A DNA stretch of 64,000 bases from Limnomonas spitsbergensis (lineage: Eukaryota; Chlorophyta; Chlorophyceae; Chlamydomonadales), in contig JAYJMM010000039.1 of assembly GCA_037349105.1 (NCBI GenBank), forward strand, positions 1,364,001 to 1,428,000, in the 5' to 3' direction. The notes beneath the pieces are model-generated. The model saw only the letters and a list, made by a program, of their open reading frames with translations. It ran no database searches and was not told the DNA's origin. Both the position numbers and the translations under genes were made by a program. Below are positions 46,087-57,303 of the stretch, one piece after another (within the stretch, counting starts at the first letter, position 1; each line of letters opens with the position of its first letter).

Positions 46087-46474
46087 TCTCCTTAGTTGGA
46101 GGGGCTTGCCTCCTGTTTGGGGAAGAGAAAGGAGAGGGCTTAGTACAAAAAGGGATTTTTAAAAATAAAACGCACGGTAGTAATCCAACCGAATAAACCG
46201 ATAAAACCTAAAACAACGGGGAGGGGAAGGGGAACGGGAGGGGGGAGCACGGTGGAAATCGGTAGTAATCGGTAGTAATCCAACCGATAAAACCGAAACA
46301 ATAGTAGTCTGAAAGGTGGCGATAAAAAAATCGAGCCTAACGGCCGCATTTTTGAAACCGGGTCTCGAACTGAGTAGTGGCTCGCGGCTCGTGACGGAGG
46401 AGACCACGACGACCTGAGGAAGAGGACGGAGCTTGAGGCCTCATTTTTGAAACCGGGTGCCAGCAGGTCTCGAT

Positions 46475-46562
46475 CTGTGAAAATATATACGTCAATATAT
46501 TCCGTTGGAATATCAACCCCATTGAGGTATATTCGTCAATATATATACGTCAATATATAACT
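46475..46562 (+). repeat. ATATACGTCAATATAT repeats
   Basis: Three copies of atatacgtcaatatat-type sequence, partly self-complementary. Two ttttgaaaccgggt phrases at 46348 and 46444 lie just upstream. Confidence 0.7.
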
Positions 46563-46839
46563 GTGCGTCCTGCCAAACCCCGCCCCTTGACGTGACGGAT
46601 GACGCATACGCATTTAGCTCCGAGACCAAAGGGTGTCGTGGGAAATCCGCCGCCGCGAGGCTATCTTTTCGCATTGTTTTCAGCCCTGCCCCCCCCAGCC
46701 CTGCCGCGGACGCGTCAGTCGCGACCTGCGTAAAAGCAGTGCGCTCGTGAGCCAAGGTATGGGCAGAATGCTTGACCATGGAAAGCATACGATTGATGAT
46801 TGGCCAAAGGATGCACGAGTGAATTATGCCATCTTCCAA
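46513..46839 (-). pseudogene. Possible retroelement RNase H-like fragment
   Basis: A 108-codon minus-strand frame includes QVATDASAAGLGGAG and later LVSELNAYASS. The TDAS-GxG block and a downstream E recall RNase H domains of DIRS/Ty3-type retroelements. No reverse transcriptase or integrase is nearby, so this is at best a relic. Confidence 0.25.
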
Positions 46840-47225
46840 AGTGCAAGGGGGGCTTTCAAATGTGGACGTGCATGCTCACATGATTTCTCAGAAGAGACGC
46901 CGGGAAGCACGCACGCACATTGCGTTATTATTGCGAGTGCTGCTTGCAAGCGAGTCATGCATCATGGAACACGAGTTTCAGGGTAGTCTGTTGCGGTAGT
47001 CGTCACAACTCACGACCTCTGACGCCATGTGTATCGCCAGCTAGCAACATGTGTATCAACGTCTTGGTAGCCGCATCACGAGCGACCTGCGGAAGGGGAG
47101 AGGTTGCTTGATCGCGATCAACTGGCGGAATTGAAGATGAGCTCGCGATCTCCGGAAGGGAAGTGATGATGAGCAAGCGACATGCGGACGAGGGGTATAC
47201 ATCGACCTACATAACTGTAGGTAAT

Positions 47226-47295
47226 GCCAGGCAGTGCAATGCCCGAATGACTGTGCAACTATTAGCACGGTCATTCGGGCATTGGACTGGCAGTG
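47226..47295 (+). other. Inverted repeat / hairpin
   Basis: Arms 47232-47256 and 47265-47289 pair at 23 of 25 positions (cagtgcaatgcccgaatgac on the left) around an 8-base loop, extended by tgccag/ctggca across a 4-base bulge. Size and near-perfect pairing are microRNA-precursor-like, or a small MITE. Confidence 0.6.
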
Positions 47296-48009
47296 AACGA
47301 CTGCAATATTTATAGGAGGGGGAGGGGGAGGGCTGCTGATCCGGCCCTTGATCGGATAAGCAGATAGAGCAAGGCTGCAAGGCTGGGCCACTGTGGTTGA
47401 TCGGGCCAACATGTTTGAAGGTGAGTCGTCATATGACGGACAATGAAAGGCACTACTCAATGACGCTACCACTGCTCATGTTCATGGTTCAGATGTCCCG
47501 CTTGTCCTGCTCCTTCTAAAACCTCTAGTCTTGCTACATGTTGCCTGCTGATTCAAAATTGCCGCTTGTGCCCAGGTGTTGTATCAACAACCAAATTTGA
47601 TTGCCCAGCTGCTGCCGTTTCTGAGATGCGTAAAATATTCAGCTTGACCACGGGGCGGGGGAGCGATGGGCCACAGTTGTTGGGCCATGCTTCATGTGAG
47701 TCGTATTAGTTCCTAATTAAAGTATCAAGCTTCTCCTGATCCTGCAAAAATGAGGAGTCTGGCTCTATTGTAACAAGGACGTCATGTTTGCAAAAATATC
47801 CAGCTGATTTTGAAATCCCCGCTGAGGTCATCGCTACACAATTTGATGTGTCACAGCCCCTCCTTGAGATGTATCTCTCAGGTCCAAACTATTCAAAATA
47901 GAATCGGCTGGAAATTCATTGAAGTTGCCTAGAACCTAGGTCTCCCTTGGACAACCAAGAAGATTTGACCCCTCATGGATCCAATGCATTCACAGCACCC
48001 TCGCTCCCC

Positions 48010-48475
48010 AAATAGCGTTTTGAAACGGCTTGGCTAGCCTTCTTGCCTCTTGCATCCATCTTTCAACGAAAGAGGGGTGAACAGACGACCTCGGTTCACT
48101 GTTGGCCCCCAACACTAAGATGAACACATTGGCTGATGAATCGATGCTGAAACGACCTGAATCGTTTTTGTACTTCTCTGCTTTGTTTAGCATGCACTCA
48201 CATCTCCCATGTGTACCTCAACCGTTAAAAAACAATTTGAATGATGTTGAACGCTCCCCCAACCACATGATCCTGGAGGCACCCGCTATCACTCCGCATA
48301 TCTAGCATATCACACTGCGCGCCGATGCGTTTGACGCCTAGTACAATTACGACATCATGTACGTTTATGACGGCAACGGCATGATCGCCTTCTTCAGTGG
48401 ATCCAGCTTGCCGAGCTTCCCATTCTCTCTATCCACTTCTACTGGTGAGGCTAAGGTCTAGCAGGGGGAGAGGGT
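48010..48475 (+). pseudogene. Broken copy of CUB exon 27 and its upstream intron
   Basis: Matches 38010-38405. The pseudo-exon (about 48269-48446) keeps tacaattacgacatcatgta, gtttatgacggcaacgg and the donor-like actggtgaggct, but the acceptor AG is mutated (accacatga) and in-frame stops interrupt it (atctag, gcctag). The same G-rich array begins at its 3' side. Confidence 0.85.
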
Positions 48476-48978
48476 GGAGGGCGACTGGGGGAGGACATGC
48501 ATGGGGAGAGGGGGGAGGGCGACTGGGGGGGACATGCATGGGGAGAGGGGGGAGGGTGACTAGGGGGGGGGCTTGCATGGGGAGAGGGGGGGGGGGGGGG
48601 GGCGACCGGGGGGGACATGCATGAGGAGAGGGGAGGGCGATTGGGGGGGGGACATGCATTGGGAGAGGGGAGGGCGAGTGGGGGGGACATGCATGGAAAG
48701 AGGGGGGATGGCGACTGGGGGGGGGGGGTCATGCAGGGGGAGGGGGGAGGGCGACTGGGGGGGGACATGCAGGGGGAGAGGGGGGGGGGGGGGTGACTGG
48801 CGGGGGATATGCATGGGGAGAGGGGGGAGAGCGATTGGGGGGGGGGGGGGGGCATGGAGGGGGAGAGGGGGGGGGGGGCGACTGTGGGGGGACATGCATG
48901 GGGAGAGGGGGGGGTGACTGGGGGGGGACATGCAGAGGGAGGGGGGAGGGTGACCGGGGGGGAGGACATGCAAGGGGA
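48465..48978 (+). repeat. G-rich minisatellite after the CUB pseudo-exon
   Basis: About 13 units of 35-45 bp with ggggacatgcatggggagag and long G runs. Paralogous in position to the 38385 array but with a different unit. Confidence 0.9.
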
Positions 48979-48979
48979 G

Positions 48980-49802
48980 GACATTTCAGACCCAGGTGTC
49001 CGCGGCTTTCCTGCATCTAGAGCATGAGAAGTTGGACATGTCTCCGTGCTTGCTGGCCGTTACTGCGATCCTCGACTCGAAGCAGAAAGAGCTGACGAAC
49101 GAGGGTAAGCTATGCTTCAGGGACATGAGGCAGGCTCAGGCGCTCATCCACGCCTTCCTCCTAGCGGTGGGTGTGCCCTTGTGACCGAGATGATCTTCTT
49201 CCCTTTCCCCTCATGCATGGGTCTGACCCCATGTCTGGTGCTTCAACCATTTGTCTACGGCGACACTCTGGTGGAACAACTGGTGCCCTGAGTGGTGGAC
49301 ATGCTGGCAGCGTTCGGCGGTGGGGTCGTTGAGTTTGTGCGTCAGAGTGTTGTAGCCCGCAAGGCCAACACAATGGAGAGCTGATGGCACTAGTTGTGTT
49401 GTGTCCACTGTGTTGGCCTTGCGGGCGACAGCACTCTGACGTACAAACTCAGCGACCCCACCGCCGGACGCTACCAGCATGTATACCACTGAGGGCACCA
49501 GTTGTTCCACCAGAGTGTAGCCGTAGACATATGGCTGAAGCACCAGACATGGGGTCAGACCCATGTTGGAAGGGAAAATGGAAGAATATCATCTCGGTCA
49601 CCGGGGGCACACCCACCGCCATGAGGAAGGCGTGGATGAGCGCCTGAGCCTGCCTCATGTCCTTGAAGCATAGCTCCCCCTAGTTTGCCAGCTCTTTCAG
49701 CTTTGAGTCGAGGATCGCCGTAACAGCCATCAAGCACTAAGACATGTCTTGCTTCTCCTCCTCCAGCTGCAGGCAAGCCGCGGACACCTGGGTATGAAAT
49801 GT
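48980..49802. repeat. Large palindrome: ~395-bp arms, ~30-bp spacer
   Basis: Left arm 48980-49377 and right arm 49408-49802 are inverted copies (for example cccaggtgtccgcggc at 48991 against gccgcggacacctggg at 49777), estimated 85-90% identical. Each arm encodes the same peptide segment (AVTAILDSK, RQAQALIHAFL) outward-in. The plus-strand arm is open over its first ~60 codons, whereas the minus-strand arm has stops. Confidence 0.9.
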
Positions 49803-51561
49803 CAGCCGGCCGGCCTCGCAGGTCTGAAGCATAGATGACAACCACCCCACCTCGGCGCCCAGGCGGACAGAGCTCGCATGCTCCTGGCAAGCGGCCTACA
49901 ACGCTTGCTGAACATCTTCATGGAGTTGCTTGATGTCCCTCTGTGCCTTTGCATGCTCACTTGCGAGAGTGTGGATGTAGCCCCTATGTTGCTGAACCAT
50001 GAGGTCTTGCTGGGAGACGTCACGGCCATTTCGTTGCAACGCCTGCTGTAAGGCTGCTACCTGCTCACTCGCTTTCCCCTGCGAATTATGATCAAGCAAG
50101 AGGACATGTAAGTCGAATAACAGGGTTTATGATCTCGTGGGTTGTGACTCTTGGGCAATTTATTGACAGGTTGGAGGCATCAACATTGAGGAGGGGGGAG
50201 CATCCTTATGTAGAAATGAGGTTGTCAAATCAAAGGATCGTTGTCATTGAGTTCATGGTTGACTTGGTTTAGTTGGCAATCACAGTTGTTGTAAGCCATC
50301 TATGATTGAACACATGTTTGTAACATGCTGTCTGGTTGCAAAGGTCACATGTCATATGAATATATGACGACCGATCATTTAATTTAGTGTTAATGAGGTT
50401 AGGGAGGATGGCACCTGGGCAATTCATGGGCATGCTATCTGCCTTGTGCGCTCACATACCAGCCCAATAGCCCATGCAATATTTTCCTGCCACAAGGGTT
50501 CACATTTCTGGCCAATTGTGTGCCATATCCCCATTCCCTTGCATCCCCCCTCCGGCCCTCCCACACCTACACCGGACACCTAGCATACCTGCTAAGGCTG
50601 CCTGGTCCTCCATCACATCGACAGTGGCCTTGAGATTCCTGATCTCAGCCTGATACATATAGGAGAAGTGCCACTGCTCCACCAGCTTGTCCTTGAGCTG
50701 CTCGACGCCTGCCTCCTTCTTACCTAGGCAAGCCCGCACACTGGACAGGGCATCCGCATGTTCAACATGAGAAGAATGCCGCGGCATATACAAGGGGGGC
50801 AGAGTCAAAAGGGAGCAACCGGAGGGTCCAACAAGACGAGCAAGCTGACAACAAAGCGCGCAAACCGCAAAAGCCATTCCCTCACATGTCCTGCCACATC
50901 TCCCAGCTCATTCACACCTCCTTACCCCTTCCACACATCCCACCCCCCCACACACACGTTGTCCCACCTATGTCAGGCTCTGCTCGCAAGCCATGTGCTC
51001 CCTCTCCCTCTTGTGCTTCTCGATGAGGTCGGACATTTCAAACGATGAATGCCGTCTATGCGTTTCCACCTCATGGGCTAGGTCCGAGGCCAGTTTCTTT
51101 GCAGCTTCCGCCATGACCTACACAAGTTAACACCAAGTCAGCACTCTCCTACACGGTGGCCACGATAATCACACTTTGACGAAATATGGCAGGTTTCAGA
51201 TGAATGGCAGCCATTGGAATGTGTAGTTGCAATGCTCATGGGTGTCACTGGCTGGTACACTACTATCTCAGCATGTCTACAACCGCAACTAGGTGTATAG
51301 GGCACTATATAGCCTATATAACAAGTGATGATATATCGAAGCATCTGGATGAATCGCAGATTCAGCGGCCGTGATTTCAACCATGCCCTTAAGTCCATGC
51401 TCCATGCTCAAACAATTACAACCCTCACATGCATCTCCTGAAGCTTGATATTTGTGGCATGCGCCCTGACCTCTGCCTCAGCAACGCATAGCAGGCTTGA
51501 GCAAACTGAAGTGCCTCCTTCTCCACCTGAGCATTAGGGGAGCGGGGAATGCCGGGGATGG

Positions 51562-51593
<32 letters not shown>

Positions 51594-52041
51594 TACATGG
51601 CAGCATTGAACTTCAAGTTCCATGATGTGGATGTATAGCCACAATGTGGCACTACAAACATGGGTGGGGGTCCCTACTATGCCATCGGTCACTGTTATGT
51701 GCCGATAGCTTATCCAGGGGTTCGATGTTTGTTCTGATTCTAGCCATGAGCATCCACCTACTTCTGCTGGTGCATTGCATCACGCTTGACCCCTTTAAAA
51801 GAAAACAAGCAGCCAAGCCCCCACTTGCTTCATCTGGCTAAAGCATCTCAAATCAACAGAGTGCGGAGGCCCCCATGAACAGACACACAGATAGCCCCAT
51901 GTGCTGACCTGCTTGCTTCATCTCGTGCACCGCATCAAGCACTCCGCACTCCATAGCATGCACGCCTGTCTGAAGGGTTTTATTCTCCTCAGATAGCTCG
52001 CATATGAGAGCCTCCGCCTTGGAAAGTGCCTGCTCAGTGGC
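49408..52041 (-). pseudogene. Coiled-coil protein gene, degraded, multi-exon
   Basis: Minus-strand exons with heptad-rich text: 51909-52041 (ALSKAEALICELSEENKTLQ), 51429-51526 (AEVRAHATNIKLQEMH), 50968-51117 (AEAAKKLASDLAHEVETHRR), 50589-50740 (EQLKDKLVEQWHFSY) and 49803-50088 (EQVAALQQALQRNGRDVSQQ), running into the palindrome (LQLEEEKQDMS). The first three exons keep phase. TAG codons at the end of the third exon, after DVQQAL, and twice in the palindrome arm, plus a phase break before the 49803-50088 exon, indicate decay. A functional gene ending in the third exon is an alternative. Confidence 0.5.
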
Positions 52042-52094
52042 CTGCAAAGCAGCACATGGGGTTGGGTCAGATTTTGTAATAAGTGCAGAGAGAT

Positions 52095-52225
52095 AGGGGG
52101 CAGCAGAGCAGCTCCGACATGCGTTCAATCAAGGGGAGAGAGAGAGAGAGCAGTACAGCAGGTCAGCCATTCCTTCAATCAAGTGGGGAGAGAGAGGGGG
52201 CGGTACAACATGTCAGACTGTCCTC
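52095..52225 (+). repeat. Short duplicated GA-rich segment
   Basis: Three copies of cttcaatcaaggggagagag plus gagcagtacagcaggtcag, about 50 bp each. Confidence 0.75.
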
Positions 52226-52626
52226 GACACATGATGCACGGCCGCTGCTGATGTCCATGTGTTTTAGCTGCAATTCAGTGTCAGCATTGCCTATGACCGC
52301 ATGTTGGGCTTGCATACTAGTGCAGCAGTTACACCCGAAGCCCCTCTAAAGATCCATACCTGCCCAGTGCAACCATGTGTCATCCTTCGGTCGTTTATGA
52401 TGAGACTGAAGTCATCATGAGCTAGGGGCTCCCCTGATCTGCCGCCTTGGATGTTGGCATTGTTGCATGAGGAGGGCAGCCGGCAGGATCAATCAACATG
52501 TGTGGAGAGAAGCAATAATGTCAGTGTGAACATCCAAGGGCAAGGTGGCAGCAGGGAGGCTCAGAGTATGTCGACACACTACACAGTGTGGACCAGTAGC
52601 AATAGAGAGCCATATATGCTGTTGGA

Positions 52627-53352
52627 TGGGCAGCTTTGTCTCTGAGCTAGTGGGCGCACTCATGAACGTTGCAACGACTTTGTGCGAGGACACAGTCTAC
52701 GAGCAGCCCGCCTTTTTACAAATGAGGACAGTGAGTGATGGTCGCATTCAGTTAATGAATGCCGCATGCAGTCAGCACATGTCACATGCACTCAAGACAC
52801 GCCGCATGCAGTCAACGCATATCGCATGAAGTGGAAGCATCCCAACAAGACGCCAACCAAACCAAACCAAAGAAACCTGATAAACCAAACCAAACTAGAC
52901 ACATTGAACATACCTACGTTCTGCCCCCCCGACCCCGTTTCCCATATTCCCATGGACCAATTTACATGTGGTCAACACCGATGGGTCGGGTTATACAAAC
53001 CTTAATCGACGAGACAAAAACAATGGATCCTTCAGGGTGGTTATTTAGGTTATTATGTATTCTATGGGCTTATATTCTCTGGGTCTCATTGTCAACCCAT
53101 AGGGCTCTGGGCTATGGCTCGTACTAGGGTGGTCAAACAAACCAAACACACCAAACAATGAAACAAACAAACAAATAAAAGCCATGCAAACAATAAAGCA
53201 AACGAACATAGCTAAATGCCCCCCCCCCCCTTGCTCCATGCAGGTTGTCAACACTTATGAGAAAAGTGTCCAGCAGTGCCCAACCTTATCCATCTACTCC
53301 TCACATACCCAATATGCGGCCAGCAACGGCACCATCAACGTCGGGATGTCCC
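52627..53352 (+). pseudogene. Copy of intron 25 end and CUB exon 26
   Basis: About 90% identical to 36951-37674. The pseudo-exon starts at 53244 after ctccatgcag and still reads VVNTYEKSVQQCPTL, but identity stops within the exon at gggatgtcc, before the second CUB cysteine and the donor. The matching exon 27 copy lies 4.5 kb upstream, in reversed order. Confidence 0.88.
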
Positions 53353-53668
53353 CCCTGCTTTGCTTCATTGCTGTCACAAGAAAGGGCTGAATGGTATGCC
53401 ATGCCTTTATGATGGTGCAAAGTTTCAGCGGTCCAGAAGCAATATCTGCAGGTAAGATGCTGCCTTGATGTCTTAGGGGGTGGGGCTCCTGAACCAGCTT
53501 GCGTTCGGTCGTTTGCTCATACATTTGTTGAATCTTCCTCAACTGTTTCCCTACCACCAATTTGAAACCAGACAGCAGAGTAAGTAGGAGCCCCAGTCAA
53601 CCTGTGCACTGCATGATGTACATGTGCCTGTGATACATGTGTGATACATGCACATGCATGTAACCTAT

Positions 53669-54797
53669 ACCGTAAAACCACTTCAACTCCGCGCACCCAA
53701 AAAAAAAGAATTTGATTTTCGGCCGCGCACCCCAAAAAGAATTTATAAAACGGTCGCGCAGCGACGAAATTTTAATTTAATTTAACGCCGCGCAGCACGG
53801 AATTTAATTAAACATCGCGCGTCACTGGAAATAACTAAAATTTTCGTCCGCGTAGCACTTTCAGCCAGTACAGTCAAACTCAGTTACAACTTCGTTTGAT
53901 GCTAGCAGGACGCGCATACCGTAGTCGTCATCCCCCTCCTCCGCCGACTCCTGGCCTCAGGAAACGTGTGGCTATTGGGGCCCGGGTGCTGGACATATCA
54001 CCGGGGGATGCCAACACCCGGAAATGGGGGAAATGTACACTGAACGGCACCACCACACTGGACGGATATTGCTAAGGGCCATTTCGAAGGGCAGCATGGG
54101 GGGAGACCTCGTAATGGCTGACCTTGGATCAGCACACAAATGTGAAAAGGCAGGCGCACCTGTAATGTCGTGCAACAGGGTCCCGAAAGACATGTTACTA
54201 GGGCTCAATACGGAGCCTGGGGAGATAAAGAAGCTGCAACCCGACATCATGCTTGTCCAACACAAAGCTAACAAAGCAGACACCACCATTTTTGTCATTG
54301 AGTTCAAATACTCCAGAGATACCCTACCAGAAACCTAGCTTGTAGCTTGCAAAAACCAGCATGCCCTCCTCATTGAGAAACTCATGCAAAGTGGATATAG
54401 GCAATGCAATATCAGGCTTGTCCCCGTCTTAATCGGGACGTCAGGCACAGTCTATCTCGAGCACACCCTTCAGAGCATGCACCATTACTTAGTTAACACC
54501 TATGAGTGCCGGTAGTGCTCATCTGAGTCATCAGTATTGTTACCATGCAGGGCTATTTGGGCACACTTGACAAGGATGCCTGAACGGATGTCGAATCAAA
54601 CAGTCGCGCGCTAGCGCGCAAAATTTTGTAAAAAATGCTGTTTTTAATTCATACCGCGCAACCCCCAAAATAATTGTTTGGGCACCTAACTGACGCTCCG
54701 CGCAGCGGCAATTTTTTAATTAATATTAGCGCGCAGCCATGTCCGCGCACCCCAATAATTATTTAATTACGAGCGGAGCTAAAGTGGTTCTACGGTA
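53669..54797. mobile_element. TIR DNA transposon relic, ~1.13 kb
   Basis: Ends are inverted repeats: left ccgtaaaaccacttcaactc, right gagctaaagtggttctacgg, each flanked by TA (a likely TA target duplication). Subterminal zones are rich in repeated cgcgcacccc and gcgcagc-acg-aattt motifs in both halves. The interior is higher in complexity and encodes a nuclease-like ORF. The TA site is like Tc1/mariner, but the encoded protein is not a DDE transposase of that type. Confidence 0.75.
54024..54515 (+). pseudogene. PD-(D/E)XK-like ORF inside the TIR element, one internal stop
   Basis: Reads KKLQPDIMLVQHKANKA then TIFVIEFKYSRDT; the D...ExK arrangement resembles the PD-(D/E)XK nuclease core. TAG at 54336-54338 interrupts it. 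The same frame continues (NQHALLIEKLMQSGY, VLIGTSGTVYLEHTL) to TAG at 54513-54515. The QH...L...LIGTSGTVY tail recalls conserved C-terminal domains of some protist mobile-element proteins. Assignment is by motif only. Confidence 0.5.
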
Positions 54798-54879
54798 CAT
54801 CAGGTCCACTGGGCAGTACATGCCCCTTAAAATTCCCTTAGGGCTCTAGTATTCTGATGGGACCATGATGGGTCCTTGA

Positions 54880-55000
54880 CCTGCACATGAAATGCATGTT
54901 CTTCACCACCCTGCTCCCCCATTCACCCCCTTGCTCCCCCCTTCACCCCCCTTCACCCCCATGCTCCCCCCCTTCACCCCCATGCTCCCCCCTGGATTGT
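54880..55000 (+). repeat. CTTCACCCCC repeat
   Basis: About seven copies of catgctcccccttcaccccc-type sequence. Confidence 0.8.
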
Positions 55001-55429
55001 GCTTTAGCTGTGATGTGTGTGTGCTGTGATTTGTGTGTGTGGTTCCCTCACTTGTCACCATGCATGCCACCTACACTGTGATTTGATGAGATCTAACCTT
55101 CTTGTCTTTTTTTAAAGGTAGACATCAAGCTCGGTTTCAATGGCACCCAGGGGATCTGAAGATGCATGACAGTGGTGCTTTCATAATGGAGCAAGTGATA
55201 CTCTGAGGGGGCAGTTTGACTCGTGTGAGGGACATTGGTGCTCTGTTGGTGGAGCATGAAGGCTTTGCTTAGGGAGCAAAATGCTATAATGGGACAGGGA
55301 TGCTCTGAGGAGGGCAGTGCAACTCTTGTTATGCCAGTCTCAGAATTTCTGTATAGCATGTAAGCCATCATGTTATTGCCATTATGTCTCATAATGTGTA
55401 AAAGGCATGCCCTTTAAGTAAGGCTGAAC

Positions 55430-56045
55430 CAAGCAAATCTGCTCAGATCACACATGCTTAGCTAGGACATTGAAATGGCCATCTATGACAGCCAATGCTT
55501 GCCTATTTGATTGCAAATTTACCATTGGTAACCAGAGCAACTATGAGGGCCTAGCCAGAACACTAGTGGCTCCCTCAGGGTGTAGAAGATGCTTCTTGAG
55601 AGGCTGGCATTCGCTAGCTGCATTGATTCATGGACTGTCGGCATCTTTTATAATGGAAACCGGGAATCTCAAGTTTCCCTTTGGAACAGGGGCCTCTCTT
55701 GTCCCCATTCCAACACCCTGTCATCTTGGTAAACATGCACGTTATAGTATGATCAAGTGTGACTCTGGTTATGACAGTGATGCTCATGCTTTGGCTAGAG
55801 CATGCCATTTAAGTAAAAGGCTGAGCCAAGCAATTCTGCTCGGAATTCACATGCTTACCTAGGATATTGAAATGACCATCTCAGATTGCCAACGCTTCGA
55901 GACTTGGATGCAAATTGACCATTGATAACCACAGCAGTTGTGAGGGCACAGCCAGAACACTAGTGATGTCGTTGGGATGCAGAAGCTGTTTCTCGAGAGG
56001 CTTGCATTTGTTTTATGAAAGCTGATTCATGGACTGCCAGTTTCA
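55430..56045 (+). repeat. Pair of ~210-bp direct repeats
   Basis: 55430-55645 and 55825-56040 share gctgarccaagcaa, aggacattgaaatg, accagagcaactatgagggc and tgattcatggactg at roughly 75% identity, 395 bp apart. No coding content recognised. Confidence 0.7.
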
Positions 56046-57025
56046 ATGGGGCCGATTCGGATGCTTGGTGAGGCCAGCACGACAATACACAGGTCGTACC
56101 ATCTGCCATACCACGTGAATTATGACTCGGAGATGTGACTTGGCAATGGCTTAATTCCTGTCCACGAGGCCTCCGTGGTGCTATCGAAGTGTGAAACGTT
56201 GATTAGTGCCTACATGCCGGTATGAATGCTTTCTTAACCCAAGAGGAACATTGTAAACGGCCCCAATTCGTGACCAGCCATGATTCTGATTGAATGAAGC
56301 CCCCTGTTGCTGGGGTTGCTTGGGTGTATATGTGAGCAAGGCATGTGCCAACTTAAAGCAACAACATACTTGAAACCACGGGAGTAGGAAATGCCAATCA
56401 GGGTTAGTTAGCGTCGAAAGTCCTAGGCAAATGGGCCATGGATGCAATTCAAGCAACGTATCATCATGGCTTGAACATCAGAGTATCTTAACTAGCGCTC
56501 TGCAACCCTGATATGAGCATACAGCAAAGAAAGTATAGCCAGTCGATGCACTCCCCATCCATCCATCAGATGATGAGGGCTGACAGCCACCTAGTAGTAC
56601 TAGTCGGTAGGTAGCTTTCCAAATGCCAAATCAAGACTGCATTTTGGTGAAGGCATGAACTTTCCCATGATGTTGATGTGCGGATGTTGCTATTTCTTGA
56701 TATTGATGTGCTGCTGGACTGATGCTGATGTACTGTTGAGTGGTGAACAGTGAATGTTGCCCATGCACACACTCATGCACAATGTGGCCCATGCATGCAG
56801 CCATGGAGCAAGTGTTGCATCACATTTTCACGCATGGATACTTCATGCATTCAGCACATTCAATAGAGCGTAATGGACATCGATGTTCGAAAGACCGTCC
56901 CTGCAAGACGTATGTACAACATGCCCCAATCAGTAGGCCGTGCAAGTACGGTATGCAACATGCCCATAGCCGTATTTTTTGGCGGGGATCGCGTGAATAT
57001 AGGAAAAGGAAATATGCATGTATGG
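56046..57025. other. No gene recognised
   Basis: Mixed-composition sequence with only incidental frames, including a 226-codon plus-strand frame from 56740 that has irregular composition and overlaps a better minus-strand exon and a TIR element. Confidence 0.4.
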
Positions 57026-57186
57026 CTACCACGCTTGTGTGCCCTGTGCTTCACGGAGGGTCGCCTGGAAGCGGGCTAACAGACGCGGATCACCAGAGAG
57101 GCGGGACGCCGTTACACCCAGACAGCCACGCACGCTGGCAGCCTGTACTTCGGCCCTCACCAAGAACATACCACCTGTGTGCATCT
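57026..57186 (-). CDS. Possible terminal exon of an unknown protein
   Basis: Minus-strand frame from an acceptor tctcctcggcag to TAG. Reads GGMFLVRAEVQAASVRGCLG and ends TLREAQGTQAW. Composition (Ala/Arg/Leu, high GC) is gene-like against AT-richer surroundings. The family is unknown and upstream exons are not seen; they may be separated by the TIR insertion at 57318. Confidence 0.3.
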
Positions 57187-57303
57187 CTGCCGAGGAGAGA
57201 ACAAAGAACGCAAATAGAAACGGTTTACGATGTGATCGAAAGCCTAAGAGGCGAAGCAAGCGGGGAGAACTTGCAAAGAAACCCGATTGTACGACGGGTC
57301 CCC

